DNA of 64,000 bases from Cocleimonas sp. (GTDB taxonomy: Bacteria; Pseudomonadota; Gammaproteobacteria; Thiotrichales; Thiotrichaceae), in NCBI GenBank assembly GCA_021647365.1, contig JAKIUW010000005.1:49154-113153 (forward strand), read 5' to 3'. Of this stretch, positions 16,511-25,623 are shown piece after piece (positions within the stretch are counted from its first letter, which is position 1; each line of letters opens with the position of its first letter). Below the pieces are notes generated by a model. That model saw nothing but the letters and a program-made list of their open reading frames with translations, was not told the origin of the DNA and searched no databases. Position numbers and translations under genes: made by a program.

Positions 16511-18100
16511 ATGCATTCTGAAGTTTACTCTCCCTTTAATCGATGGCTTTACCTGCTGGTTTTAGTAGCAGGCGCGTTAACCGTTTTTGCTTTTGCGCCT
16601 TTTGATATTTACCCCCTTGCATGGTTTACACCAGCCGTTTTATTTTATGCGTTGAGTAAAGCGAATTATAAAAGTCAGTATTTCAAGCTTGGTTGGGTTT
16701 ACGGTATCGGCTTGTTTGGCGCGGGTGCGTCTTGGCCATTTTATGCATTCCAATTTGCCAACGCACCGTTGCTGCTTGGCATCGGCGGAACGGCATTATT
16801 TACAACAACGGTTGCCTTACTCACCACAGGTCTGTTTGGTTTATTGGTTTCATTTTTTCATCATAAACCCATTTTTGCACGCTTACTTATCTTTTATCCC
16901 GCAGCATGGGTAGTGCTTGAATGGACGAGAAGCTGGCTTCTAACAGGCTTCCCATGGTTGTATTTAGGCAATAGTCAAATAGATACATTCTTTGCAGCAT
17001 ATGCCCCCATTACGGGTGTGTTGGGCGTGAGTTTATCGAGTGTTTTGATTGCGGGGGCGCTAGTTAGTTTCTTATTTGGTAACTCATTAAAGCGCACGGT
17101 GAATATTGCACAAGAGCCACATAACGCATCACTCAGCATAAAGGCTGTTGTTGAAGAACGTTTTGGTTCTTCTATTCGTGTGTTATCCGCCATGGTCATT
17201 ATTTTATTAACCACGACTGCCTTTGCACTGCAAAATATTAAGTGGACACAAAAAACAGGCAAGCCGATAACGGTCAGCGTATTGCAATCTAATATCTCAC
17301 AATCGGATAAATTAGATAGAGAGCGAACCTTAAACTCATCGATCAAACTGTATAAAAGCATGACCCAAAAGAGCCACAGAAGTGATTTGATTGTGTGGCC
17401 AGAAACAGGATTGTTTGATGCGTTTAATAATCACATGGATAGCTTGATTTTGCCTTTGCAAAAATCGATAAGTAGAAAAAACCAAGTGATTCTGATGGGC
17501 GGTTTTAATATCAACCAAAACAATCAATTCGAGAATAGTGCCTTAGCCATCAGCCGTGATGATCGACAACTTTATTCAAAGCGCCACCTTGTACCCTTTG
17601 GTGAATATATACCTTTGTTAGAATATGTTCGTTGGATGGATAAATGGATTACCTTGCCATATTCCAATATTGTGTCAGGGATAAATGATGGTACTTTGCA
17701 AGTTGCTGGGCAAACTGCGCAGATGAGTATTTGTTACGAAGATGCGTTTGGCGCTGAAATCATCAAGTCGCTACCCAAAGTAACCATGCTGATTAATATT
17801 ACCCATGATGGTTGGTTTACAAATTCTTTAGAGCCAGAACAACACATGCAAATTGCGCGTATGCGCTCGCTAGAGACTGGGCGCTATATGGTGCGTGCAA
17901 CTACCACAGGGCCATCAGGAATCATTAACGAAAAGGGCAAAGTAATCACAACAGCACCCAACTACACTCGAAAAATCATTACAGGCAAGGTGCAACCTTT
18001 TACAGGGGCAACGCCCTATACGCGCTGGGGAGATTGGTTGATTATTGGATTCTTGAGTGTGTTATTGTTAATAGGTCTTATCGGTCGAAAACGAAGATAA
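16511..18100 (+). CDS. lnt: Apolipoprotein N-acyltransferase
   Basis: Inner-membrane enzyme for the third step of lipoprotein maturation, N-acylation of the lipidated Cys. It has 529 residues (E. coli 512). Six to seven N-terminal membrane segments are followed by a nitrilase-like periplasmic domain at about 245-500. The catalytic triad is visible: Glu298 in WPETG, Lys357 in SKRHLVPFGEY and Cys408 in SICYEDAFG. A last membrane segment ends the protein. It follows corC in the conserved operon order. Several lipoproteins encoded in this window would be substrates. Confidence 0.96.
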   Translation: MHSEVYSPFNRWLYLLVLVAGALTVFAFAPFDIYPLAWFTPAVLFYALSKANYKSQYFKLGWVYGIGLFGAGASWPFYAFQFANAPLLLGIGGTALFTTTVALLTTGLFGLLVSFFHHKPIFARLLIFYPAAWVVLEWTRSWLLTGFPWLYLGNSQIDTFFAAYAPITGVLGVSLSSVLIAGALVSFLFGNSLKRTVNIAQEPHNASLSIKAVVEERFGSSIRVLSAMVIILLTTTAFALQNIKWTQKTGKPITVSVLQSNISQSDKLDRERTLNSSIKLYKSMTQKSHRSDLIVWPETGLFDAFNNHMDSLILPLQKSISRKNQVILMGGFNINQNNQFENSALAISRDDRQLYSKRHLVPFGEYIPLLEYVRWMDKWITLPYSNIVSGINDGTLQVAGQTAQMSICYEDAFGAEIIKSLPKVTMLINITHDGWFTNSLEPEQHMQIARMRSLETGRYMVRATTTGPSGIINEKGKVITTAPNYTRKIITGKVQPFTGATPYTRWGDWLIIGFLSVLLLIGLIGRKRR

Positions 18101-18111
18101 AAAGGTAGAAA

Positions 18112-18861
18112 ATGGCAACACTCAAACACTTCACTAGTTATATCAATGAGCTTTTAGAAATTGATAAATTCAAAGACTACGCGCCCAATGGTTTGCAGGT
18201 CGAAGGCAAAGGTAAGCTTAAAAAAATCATCACAGGCGTGTCGGCAACACAGGCGTTGATAGAAGCGGCAATTGAAAAAGAAGCCGATGCCATCGTTGTG
18301 CATCATGGCTGGTTTTGGGGTGGGGAAGACCCTTGCATTGTTGGTATGAAATACAAACGCCTTAAACTTTTGATGGAACATGATATTAGTATGCTCGGTT
18401 ATCATTTGCCGCTCGATGCTCACCCCGAACTAGGCAATAACGCGCAACTAGCAAAACGACTGGGCATTCAAATTGAAGACGTGATGGATGAACAAGGTGT
18501 AGGCAATTTTGGCAGACTTGCCGAATACATCAGCCTTGAAGCGCTAGGTGAAAGAATAGAAAAATCACTAGAGCGTAAGCCGTTATTAATCAGTGCAGGC
18601 GATCACGCAATCCGCCGTATCGCATGGTGTACAGGCGGCGCGCAAAGTCATATTGATAAAGCTGTTGAAGCAGGGGTTGATGCATACATCAGCGGTGAAA
18701 TATCAGAACATACCGTACACATCGCCCGTGAATCTGGCGTGCATTACATTGCTGCAGGGCATCATGCTACTGAGCGATACGGCGTAGAAGCCTTAGGTGA
18801 ATTTGCCGCCGCAAAGTTTGGTTTAGTACATGAGTTTGTGGATATTGATAACCCTGCTTAG
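18112..18861 (+). CDS. Nif3-like dinuclear metal centre protein (YbgI family)
   Basis: 249-residue cytoplasmic protein of the NIF3/YbgI family, toroidal hexamers with two metals per active site; the physiological reaction is unsettled. Metal-site sequences are visible: VVHHGWFWG (H64, H65), LPLDAHPELGNN and the late GHHATERYGVEALGE. It begins 11 bp after lnt and is probably co-transcribed with it. A compact C7 hairpin lies 13 bp after the stop. Confidence 0.93.
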   Translation: MATLKHFTSYINELLEIDKFKDYAPNGLQVEGKGKLKKIITGVSATQALIEAAIEKEADAIVVHHGWFWGGEDPCIVGMKYKRLKLLMEHDISMLGYHLPLDAHPELGNNAQLAKRLGIQIEDVMDEQGVGNFGRLAEYISLEALGERIEKSLERKPLLISAGDHAIRRIAWCTGGAQSHIDKAVEAGVDAYISGEISEHTVHIARESGVHYIAAGHHATERYGVEALGEFAAAKFGLVHEFVDIDNPA

Positions 18862-18874
18862 CCGAATTATGCAA

Positions 18875-18921
18875 TGCACACCCCCCCACTTTTACATCAT
18901 CTAAAAGTAGGGGGGTGTGCT
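18875..18921. repeat. C7 repeat, compact inverted pair
   Basis: TGCACA-C7-ACTTTTACAT, 3 bp, then CTAAAAGTAGGGGGGTGTGC. It has the shortest loop of the seven pairs and one mismatch (TAG for TGG). It lies 13 bp after the Nif3-family gene. Confidence 0.93.
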
Positions 18922-18955
18922 CTATAATTACGTCCTCAATATATGGGAATAAGCC

Positions 18956-19444
18956 ATGAAATCGTTTTCACTTTTTATCCTATCTACACTGCTATTGATA
19001 ACAACTGCCAATACATCAGCGGACTTATTGGATGATGTCAGCCTTTATCCATTGGGTTATGTTAGACATTTCAAAGTTCAGCCAGAAACACATGATGGCA
19101 ACTTAAGCTACTTCGCCGCATCCAAATCAATAAAAAAAAATGCATGGACATTTGAGAACGGCGCTGGCACCTTTGTAGATACCTATTACAAAAGAGCCTA
19201 TGTGGTGTTTAGTAATATCTCGCACGATAATTACAAATATGGATTATTAACCCCAATGCTAAATGTGCATTGCGCCTACAAAGGCCACAGCTACACAGAA
19301 GATAATAGAAAGTTGCAGTGCTATCCTTTATTCAAATTAAGAATAGGGCGCGAGAAAGGTCTGTTTACTAATATTATCCCACTACCAAAAGTTGGTGATG
19401 TTACCAATGGATTGGTGGCCTTTGAGGTGGGTTATAAGTTTTAG
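18956..19444 (+). CDS. Exported protein of unknown function, possible small beta-barrel
   Basis: 162 residues with a signal peptide (about 1-22, cleavage near TSA-D). The mature chain has alternating hydrophobic and aromatic residues (YYKRAYVVFSNIS, YGLLTPMLNVHCAYKG, GLVAFEVGYKF). It ends in Phe, a frequent signature of outer-membrane beta-barrels recognised by the Bam complex. Two Cys could form one disulfide. There are no catalytic motifs. It follows a C7 hairpin and may have its own promoter. The outer-membrane assignment is inference from pattern only. Confidence 0.6.
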   Translation: MKSFSLFILSTLLLITTANTSADLLDDVSLYPLGYVRHFKVQPETHDGNLSYFAASKSIKKNAWTFENGAGTFVDTYYKRAYVVFSNISHDNYKYGLLTPMLNVHCAYKGHSYTEDNRKLQCYPLFKLRIGREKGLFTNIIPLPKVGDVTNGLVAFEVGYKF

Positions 19445-19489
19445 ATCACTTGATTAATATTTTGGCTATAACGTTTAAAAGGATGGTTG

Positions 19490-20404
19490 ATGATTACCCG
19501 TAATAAATTCATAAAATTAATATCTAAAATAGATAATCAGTTAAACACAGATGATGTCCAAATATTTCAAAGACCAATACAGGCTTTTTCTGAAATAACC
19601 ACCCAGATAGATAAAACCCAAAAAGTAAAATTTTTCTTAACTAGTAAAGAAAGTATTGATGAAAATGATTTTTCAGCAGATTCAATTTATGCGCAAGTAA
19701 ATAAATGGTATGAGAATAGATATGGAAACCTTATTAGAAAGCATTTAGGGCCTGGAAATCATATTTTGATGATAAAGGGAGAAGCTTGGAAGGTTCGATT
19801 ACCTTTATGCTTTGGTCGAAATCAATTTATTATTGGGGATAGTATCTCAGAACAAAAGAAGAGAATAAAAATACCTGATGGAAGTGAAATTCATAGAAAC
19901 AACATATTAACCCATATAGAACATATAACAGATGAGATCGTAAGATCATTATCTGATAACGAAAAAGAAATAATTCTTGAAGAATATATGTTTGGGTTAA
20001 ACGCTATACAAAGTTTAAGGAACATAGAAAATCAGCCATACATGGAACAAGCAAAAAATGATTATGATGTTGCTGTTGAGAATATATTTAGTAAATTTCC
20101 TAACTATAACAATTCCAAGTGGGCTTCATTGCAATTTACTGAAAAAACGATTAAATCGAAGCTAAAGTCTAATGATATTGGATTTGAGCGGAACCATGAT
20201 TTAATTACATTATCATCACGGTTGAGTTGTCTGGACATTACAATCCCTAAAAATATTCTAAAAAGCATTCAATGTTCCGCTGGTGTTAGATATGGAGAAC
20301 AAAACGTGAAAAAAATAGATGCACTACTAGCCATTCGATGCTCCTTAGATGTTTATACGAGAGTGTTTAAAGATTTTCAAGCTTTCGATATTAATAAAAG
20401 CTAA
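19490..20404 (+). CDS. Protein of unknown function, cassette-like
   Basis: 304 residues from ATG 19490, preferred over TTG 19487 because AAAGGA lies 6 bp upstream. There is no signal peptide or membrane segment. Charged, Ile/Lys/Asn-rich and AT-rich compared with its neighbours. Segments such as VNKWYENRYGNLIRKHLGPG and MIKGEAWKVRLPLCFGR suggest a folded cytoplasmic protein, but no family was recognised. Its stop codon sits inside the first box of an attC-like element (20399-20487), as in integron gene cassettes. Foreign origin is likely. Confidence 0.6.
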   Translation: MITRNKFIKLISKIDNQLNTDDVQIFQRPIQAFSEITTQIDKTQKVKFFLTSKESIDENDFSADSIYAQVNKWYENRYGNLIRKHLGPGNHILMIKGEAWKVRLPLCFGRNQFIIGDSISEQKKRIKIPDGSEIHRNNILTHIEHITDEIVRSLSDNEKEIILEEYMFGLNAIQSLRNIENQPYMEQAKNDYDVAVENIFSKFPNYNNSKWASLQFTEKTIKSKLKSNDIGFERNHDLITLSSRLSCLDITIPKNILKSIQCSAGVRYGEQNVKKIDALLAIRCSLDVYTRVFKDFQAFDINKS

Positions 20405-20487
20405 TAAGCCGATTAAAACAAGGATTTGCGAAAGCATGACTTCTCATTCAAAGTTAATTTCGCAAGCTCTTTATTGGGGCGTTAGGT
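20399..20487 (+). other. attC-like integron recombination site (candidate)
   Basis: It begins GCTAATAAGCC, close to the usual GCCTAACAAGCC start of attC, and ends GGGGCGTTAGGT, an R'-like box. An inner stem TTGCGAAA (20426-20433) pairs with TTTCGCAA (20458-20465). The length of about 89 bp and the overlap with the preceding stop codon fit a cassette end. The first box has a C-to-T change, and no integrase is in the window. Confidence 0.4.
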
Positions 20488-20524
20488 GTCTGCGACGCAA
20501 AATTATATAGCATCAGGCTTAACC

Positions 20525-20626
20525 ATGTTATTGAAGCAGTTAACTGAAAGAGGAAAAAGAGTTCATTTATTGAACTCGAAATTTAGGAAACAAATAATTA
20601 GGGTCAAAGTAAAATTAAAAAAGTAG
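20525..20626 (+). CDS. Possible small basic ORF
   Basis: 33 codons (MLLKQLTERGKRVHLLNSKF, then a Lys/Arg-rich end). A weak ribosome site. It lies after the attC-like site and ends 3 bp before a C7 arm. Coding status is uncertain. Confidence 0.15.
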   Translation: MLLKQLTERGKRVHLLNSKFRKQIIRVKVKLKK

Positions 20627-20629
20627 AAA

Positions 20630-20654
20630 ATCATGTAAAAGTGGGGGGGTGTGC
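20630..20654 (+). repeat. C7 repeat, single arm
   Basis: ATCATGTAAAAGTG-G6-TGTGC. It lies about 33 bp from the stop of the LysE gene. Confidence 0.95.
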
Positions 20655-20687
20655 AATGGTATTAAGATTATTGACTACTTAAAAGCT

Positions 20688-21293
20688 TCACTCCCGCCAC
20701 ACCAAAACAAGCGCTAATATCCCATTAAACCAATTGCCTAACTTCTTATATATAGCTTGTGCCTTTAGCGTAGAAAATAATAGCGCGTAGCCACCAAATA
20801 CCAGCACGCCGAGAAACATACATGCCGTCACAACAAACAAAGATAAAGTGATTGAAGCACTTTGCGGTAATGCCAGAGAAACGATTGCGACCCAAGTAAA
20901 AATGGCTTTAGGGTTGGTAACGTGTAGTGCTAAGCCTTGAATAAATAGTCTCTTATTGGAAAGAATTGAAGTGGTTGTGTTTTTCACATTGGTTTCTTTG
21001 GATGTGATTTTCGTAATGGATTTATAAGATAGCCATAAGAGATAAACGCCACCTACTATTTTCAGCCAATAAAGCAGACTGGCATAAGTAGAAAGTAAAA
21101 TGGCGATACCCAAAAGAGCCAATAAAGCCCAGATAAATGAGCCCGCTAAAACTCCTGAGGCAAAAATGACAGCAGGTTTTCTGCCTTTATCCATTGCGAT
21201 ACCCATAATGGCGAGCGTGGCAGGGCCAGGGCTTGCGGTTGCAACGAGGTAGGTTGCTAGGGCTATGAGTATTTGGCTTGTTTCAAATTCCAT
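20688..21293 (-). CDS. LysE/RhtB-family amino acid exporter
   Basis: Inner-membrane exporter of amino acids or derivatives. From ATG 21293 it has 201 residues, preferred over an in-frame TTG 12 bp upstream. About six membrane segments. The family motif ASPGPATLAI lies near the end of TM1, and GGVYLLWLSYKSI follows TM3. The C-terminus carries LHVTNPKAIFTWVAI, typical of the family. It starts 17 bp after the stop of the upstream hydrolase on the same strand, so the two are probably one operon. The substrate is unknown. Confidence 0.9.
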   Translation of the reverse strand: MEFETSQILIALATYLVATASPGPATLAIMGIAMDKGRKPAVIFASGVLAGSFIWALLALLGIAILLSTYASLLYWLKIVGGVYLLWLSYKSITKITSKETNVKNTTTSILSNKRLFIQGLALHVTNPKAIFTWVAIVSLALPQSASITLSLFVVTACMFLGVLVFGGYALLFSTLKAQAIYKKLGNWFNGILALVLVWRE

Positions 21294-21310
21294 AATCTTT
21301 ATCAATTGTT

Positions 21311-22129
21311 TCAGGGTAAAAGCAGTATTTTTTTAATAGTAGCCCAAGCAATACTATCAGGCATCACCATTTCAAAATGCCCAATATTAGGGATGACCTC
21401 AAAATGGACTTCATCGTGGCGTTTTGCACTTTCAATATAGGGCGTTAGATACTCAACAGGGACGATAGGGTCAAGCTCGCCAACGATATGCCATTGCGGA
21501 ATATTGAAGGGTAAAAGATGATGTGGGGAGGCTTGTTGATAAATATTGGGTATGTCTTTGGGTAAACCTCCTGCTAACGCTTGGCAGGCACCGCGGCAGA
21601 TATTTTGTTCTACACCCGCTTCAAGGTCAGGAATACCCGCCAGCGCAATGACTTGATGGATTTGCAATGGATCGTCACGACGCAACGAGCTATTCTTAGG
21701 TAGGTGATGCCGACCTGCTAACCAGAGCGCCAAGTGTCCGCCAGCAGAATGCCCCATACTTATAACTTTGGATAAATCCAGTGAATATTTTTTGGCTATG
21801 TCTTTAAGTGAGTCAGCGCCTAGCGCAACATCCTCAAAGGTGACTGGCCAACCGCCGCCATTGCCTAAGCGACGAAATTCTAGATTGTAAACGGCAAAGC
21901 CAAGTGTGGTCAGTGCTTGACTGAGCTGACCTAATTGAGCAAGTCCAAACTGCGCGCGCCAGCATCCGCCGTGAATAAGAATAATTACAGGATGGCCTTT
22001 CTTGTTTGATTGTTTGGGTAGATACAGGTCAGCATACTGTTCGGGGTGTTCACCATATGATAAACGGTGATCGGCCTTAACAGGCGTTAAATTTGTGTAA
22101 TCTTCAACGGTTTTTAGCGAGTTAGACAT
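21311..22129 (-). CDS. Alpha/beta hydrolase, kynurenine formamidase/esterase-like
   Basis: 272 residues with an alpha/beta-hydrolase fold. The oxyanion-hole motif HGGCW lies near 52. The nucleophile Ser is in MGHSAGGH near 125. The acid is probably Asp in GELDPIVP near 219, and the His is in NIGHFEMV near 251. The HGGxW motif with this layout is found in arylformamidases and BD-FAE carbohydrate esterases. No tryptophan catabolism genes are nearby to decide. Co-directional with, and 17 bp upstream of, the LysE exporter. Hydrolase fold certain, substrate open. Confidence 0.85.
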   Translation of the reverse strand: MSNSLKTVEDYTNLTPVKADHRLSYGEHPEQYADLYLPKQSNKKGHPVIILIHGGCWRAQFGLAQLGQLSQALTTLGFAVYNLEFRRLGNGGGWPVTFEDVALGADSLKDIAKKYSLDLSKVISMGHSAGGHLALWLAGRHHLPKNSSLRRDDPLQIHQVIALAGIPDLEAGVEQNICRGACQALAGGLPKDIPNIYQQASPHHLLPFNIPQWHIVGELDPIVPVEYLTPYIESAKRHDEVHFEVIPNIGHFEMVMPDSIAWATIKKILLLP

Positions 22130-22201
22130 TGTTTAAACATAGCATAAACTTAGATATTAAATGCTCTCTGTTTTTGTTTCTTCGTAGCTACTTAATACAA
22201 T

Positions 22202-22228
22202 CATCATGTAAAAGTGGGGGGGTGTGCT
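22202..22228 (+). repeat. C7 repeat, single arm
   Basis: Full consensus CATCATG...GTGTGCT, between the parE end and the hydrolase start. Confidence 0.95.
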
Positions 22229-22308
22229 AATCAATTAAGTTAAGTTAAGTTATTTTATTTTATATTGGTTTAGCTTGGACTTTAAATAATTAGTTTGTAG
22301 CAGTTGTG

Positions 22309-22376
22309 CCGCGCCCTTCGACTCCGCTCAGGGAGCTACCATATTCTAGCTCCCTGAGCGGAGTCGAAGGGCGCGG
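22309..22376. repeat. CTTCGACT-type palindromic repeat, perfect 29-bp arms
   Basis: CCGCGCCCTTCGACTCCGCT and on to GGGAGCT are exactly inverted after a 10-nt loop. It lies 15 bp after the parE stop and could act as a transcript end. The CTTCGACT(T/C)CGCTCAG core recurs at 35450 and, altered, at 56683. Confidence 0.95.
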
Positions 22377-22390
22377 ACTAAAAGCACTAA

Positions 22391-24277
22391 CTAAATAATC
22401 GCCAAATTACCTTTCTCTTCCAGCCATGCCTTTCTATCAGGCGCACGTTTCTTCGCTAATAATAAATCCATTACCGCTTTGGTTTCTTCTGGCTCGTCCA
22501 TTGTGAGCTGTACCAAACGGCGTGTATCAGGATCCATACTGGTTTCGCGCAGTTGTAACGGGTTCATCTCGCCCAAGCCCTTGAAGCGGGTGACGGCTAC
22601 TTTTCCTTTGAGTTTTTCTGCTTCTATACGGCCAAGAATGGCATCACGTTCAACTTCATCTAATGCGTACTCTACTTTTTTGCCGATGTCGATTCGATAT
22701 AACGGTGGCATGGCGATGTAGATATGCCCAGCAGCGACAAGGGTGGGGAAGTGTTGTACGAATAGCGCGCAGATGAGCGTGGCGATGTGTGCGCCGTCTG
22801 AGTCCGCATCGGCTAAGATGCATATTTTACCGTAGCGTAACTCATCCAGACTTGTCGAGGCTGGCTCTACGCCAATCGCGACAGAAATATCGTGGATTTC
22901 ATTGGAGGCTAAAACCTGTCCAGAATCTACTTCCCATGTATTTAGAATTTTACCACGCAAGGGCATTATCGCTTGGAATTCTCGGCTACGCGCTTGTTTT
23001 GCCGATCCGCCCGCTGAGTCACCCTCTACTAAAAATATTTCCGTCATATTCAAATCTTGTGAGCTACAATCAGCTAATTTACCCGGTAGCGCAGGGCCTG
23101 TGGCGATCTTTTTGCGCACGACTTTTTTGCTGGCTTTGGCGCGTTTTTGAGCGTTGTTGATAACGTGTTCGGCAATCAAATCGCCCATATTGGGGTTTTG
23201 ATTGAGGAATAAACTAAACGCATCTTTGACCACACCAGAGACAAAAGCCGCTGCGCCGCGTGAGGATAAACGTTCTTTGGTTTGACCAGAGAATTGCGGG
23301 TCGAGCATTTTAAAGGAGAGGATGAAACACAGTTTGTCCCAAATATCATCGGGTGCTAGTTTTAAACCACGGGGCATTAAATTACGGAACTCGGCAAACT
23401 CGCGCAGAGCATCGGTTAGGCCTGTACGTAAGCCGTTGGTGTGTGTTCCGCCTTGCGAGGTGGGTATCAAATTCACATAGCTTTCTTGTACCAAATCGCC
23501 TCCTTCGGGTAGCCAACAAAGCGCCCAATCGACGGCTTCGCCTTTGCTTTTGAATTCGCCTAAGAATGGCTCGCTGGGTAAGTTTTCAAAGCCTTCGATA
23601 GCACCGACTAGATAATCACGGATGCCGTCCTCAAAATACCATTCTTCGGTTTCATTCTTTGCTTCTTCGGTAAACGTGATATGCAAGCCAGGGCAAAGTA
23701 CCGCTTTAGCGCGCAGATTGTGTTTGAGCCTGCGCACCGAGAATTTAACTGTGTCGAAATATTGTCCGTTAGGCCAAAAATGTAGCGATGTGCCTGTGTT
23801 CTTTTTGCCCACGGTGTTGATGACTTCTAGGTCGCTTTCTTTGTGGCCATTTTCAAATACCATTTCGTATTCTTTGCCATCGCGTTTGATGCGAACTTCT
23901 AAAATCAGCGACAGCGCATTAACCACTGAGATGCCCACGCCGTGTAATCCGCCAGAGAATTCATAGTTATCATCAGAGAATTTACCGCCTGCATGAAGCG
24001 TGCTTAAAATAACTTCAACGCCCGATACGCCTTGCTCGGGATGAATATCAACCGGCATTCCACGGCCGTTATCGGTAACTGATAAAGAACCATCGGCATA
24101 TAAAACCACTTGGATTTTATCCGCATGACCTGCCAGCGCTTCATCAACACTGTTATCAATCACTTCTTGCGCAAGGTGATTGGGTCGGGTAGTTTCGGTG
24201 TACATGCCCGGTCGTTTACGGACAGGATCAAGACCACTGAGAACTTTTATGGATTCGGCGTTATAGTCTTTGCTCAT
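22391..24277 (-). CDS. parE: DNA topoisomerase IV subunit B
   Basis: ATPase subunit of the decatenase; partner ParC is not in the window. The 628-residue length is typical of ParE (E. coli 630) and shorter than GyrB (about 800). The GHKL ATPase domain shows EVIDNSVDEAL near 38 and DNGRGMPVD near 68, with FSGGLHGVG near 109. The TOPRIM region shows EGDSAGGSAKQARSR near 415 and DADSDGAHI near 489. The C-terminal RFKGLGEMNP motif is present. A single gene divergent from the DUF3530 gene, followed by a palindromic repeat. Confidence 0.96.
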   Translation of the reverse strand: MSKDYNAESIKVLSGLDPVRKRPGMYTETTRPNHLAQEVIDNSVDEALAGHADKIQVVLYADGSLSVTDNGRGMPVDIHPEQGVSGVEVILSTLHAGGKFSDDNYEFSGGLHGVGISVVNALSLILEVRIKRDGKEYEMVFENGHKESDLEVINTVGKKNTGTSLHFWPNGQYFDTVKFSVRRLKHNLRAKAVLCPGLHITFTEEAKNETEEWYFEDGIRDYLVGAIEGFENLPSEPFLGEFKSKGEAVDWALCWLPEGGDLVQESYVNLIPTSQGGTHTNGLRTGLTDALREFAEFRNLMPRGLKLAPDDIWDKLCFILSFKMLDPQFSGQTKERLSSRGAAAFVSGVVKDAFSLFLNQNPNMGDLIAEHVINNAQKRAKASKKVVRKKIATGPALPGKLADCSSQDLNMTEIFLVEGDSAGGSAKQARSREFQAIMPLRGKILNTWEVDSGQVLASNEIHDISVAIGVEPASTSLDELRYGKICILADADSDGAHIATLICALFVQHFPTLVAAGHIYIAMPPLYRIDIGKKVEYALDEVERDAILGRIEAEKLKGKVAVTRFKGLGEMNPLQLRETSMDPDTRRLVQLTMDEPEETKAVMDLLLAKKRAPDRKAWLEEKGNLAII

Positions 24278-24426
24278 TTGTGTGCAAGCCCTTGCATTTT
24301 CAGATGGTTATCAGTGTAAAAGTACCGCTAATTGACTTAAAGGTAAAGAAATTCGTTAGGTAATTTGTTTTGCATGAGGCTTGGTGCTATATATATATGT
24401 TATTAATAATTATAGGAGGTTCATGG

Positions 24427-25260
24427 GTGAAAAATATTGGATTAGGACTCATCGTTATTTTGTTGGCTTTTTCACAACCTGTTCTCGCAGAAAAAAGTGC
24501 ATCAAATGGGGCTACTGCAAAAACAACAAAACCAAATTTAGAACGTGAAAAGCGCATGGCAAGTGAAGTTGAAGATGCGGTGCTTGATGGTGATGTTCTT
24601 TTTTTGAAGGATGGCAGCTCTAATAAAGAGCACGAGTTTATGGCAATCGACCAAGAGCCAGAAGGCGATACTAAAGGCGCGGTGATTATTCTGCACGGAC
24701 GAGGCTTTCATCCTAACTGGCAAGACACAGTTTTCCCCTTACGCACACAACTCCCTGCAAAAGGCTGGCGCACGCTTTCTTTACAAATGCCAGTGTTGCT
24801 CAAAACAGCAAAATACTATGATTATGTGCCGTTATTTTCTCAAGCGGGTCCACGTATTGAAGCAGGAATCAAACACCTAAAAGATCAGGGTATTGATAAT
24901 ATCGTGTTACTCGCACATAGCTGTGGCGCTCACATGGCAATGGAGTGGGTGAGAAGCAAAGACGGCAAAGCAGGGGAGAGCATAAAGGCATACATCGGCG
25001 CAGGTATGGGCGCGACAGATTTTGCTCAGAAGATGGCTAAACCATTTCCTTTAGATAGTATGAAAATACCGGTGTTGGATTTATTTGGCTCTAAAGAATA
25101 CCCAGCGGTTTTAAGCAAAGCACCCGGACGATTAATGCAAATTACCAAAGCTGCCAATCCAAAATCTCAGCAAGTGATTGTGCCGGGTGCGAACCATTAT
25201 TTTACCGATAAAGGTGATGAGCTGGTTTTGGCAGTTTCTAAGTGGTTAGAAACGCTATAG
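24427..25260 (+). CDS. Exported DUF3530-type alpha/beta hydrolase
   Basis: 277 residues from GTG 24427, chosen because AGGAGG sits 7 bp upstream and a clean signal peptide follows (cleavage after VLA, about residue 21). Alpha/beta-hydrolase features are VIILHGRGFHPNW, the nucleophile in LLAHSCGAHMAMEW, an acid in LDLFGSKEYPAV and His in PGANHYF. The layout agrees with DUF3530 periplasmic proteins of gammaproteobacteria, whose substrates are not known. An upstream in-frame TTG (24370) is unlikely to be used. Confidence 0.82.
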   Translation: MKNIGLGLIVILLAFSQPVLAEKSASNGATAKTTKPNLEREKRMASEVEDAVLDGDVLFLKDGSSNKEHEFMAIDQEPEGDTKGAVIILHGRGFHPNWQDTVFPLRTQLPAKGWRTLSLQMPVLLKTAKYYDYVPLFSQAGPRIEAGIKHLKDQGIDNIVLLAHSCGAHMAMEWVRSKDGKAGESIKAYIGAGMGATDFAQKMAKPFPLDSMKIPVLDLFGSKEYPAVLSKAPGRLMQITKAANPKSQQVIVPGANHYFTDKGDELVLAVSKWLETL

Positions 25261-25299
25261 ATTAGCTTTTGTCGTGGTTGTGAATATCCCCTATGAATT

Positions 25300-25319
25300 C
25301 ACACCCCCCTAGTTTTACA
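25300..25319 (+). repeat. C7 repeat, single arm, CTAG variant
   Basis: CACACCCCCCTAGTTTTACA, forward orientation. It differs from the main form by CTAG in place of CACT, as at 45771 and 60634. No partner arm follows. Confidence 0.88.
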
Positions 25320-25569
25320 GGGTGTCATTATAAACTGATAATAAGCCATTCGTCGGATGGTTGGTGTAATAACTGTTATTAATGGGAGGTTTTCTTTATA
25401 CTGAACGTAAGCTTAACAAAATATTAAAATAATAGTTTGAGCAGAAAATATCATTAATTATATAGCTAATTGATTGTAGATTACGTGTACTTAGTTACCA
25501 CTATACCCCTAAACAGTGGCATCAAAGATAAGTAGAAGATATATAAGTCATCTAGTAAATAATGATAAA

Positions 25570-25584
25570 TGAAGTTTAACTTCA
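25570..25584. promoter_or_regulatory. Short palindrome upstream of DUF1800 gene
   Basis: TGAAGTT-T-AACTTCA, a perfect 7-bp inverted repeat about 40 bp upstream of the start. Candidate operator; chance is not excluded. Confidence 0.3.
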
Positions 25585-25623
25585 CCCAATAAATTATAAA
25601 AATTATAATGAGTGTATATAGAT

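Larger units (their letters stand above)
25261..25623. other. Noncoding gap, AT-rich
   Basis: About 360 bp without a supportable gene. It holds a single CTAG-variant C7 arm (25300-25319) and a short palindrome (25570-25584), and otherwise looks like an AT-rich leader for the DUF1800/DUF1501 genes. Confidence 0.6.

Noticed and set aside
22789..23160. Plus-strand ORFs inside parE
   Set aside because: They are shadows of the strong parE frame with no ribosome sites.
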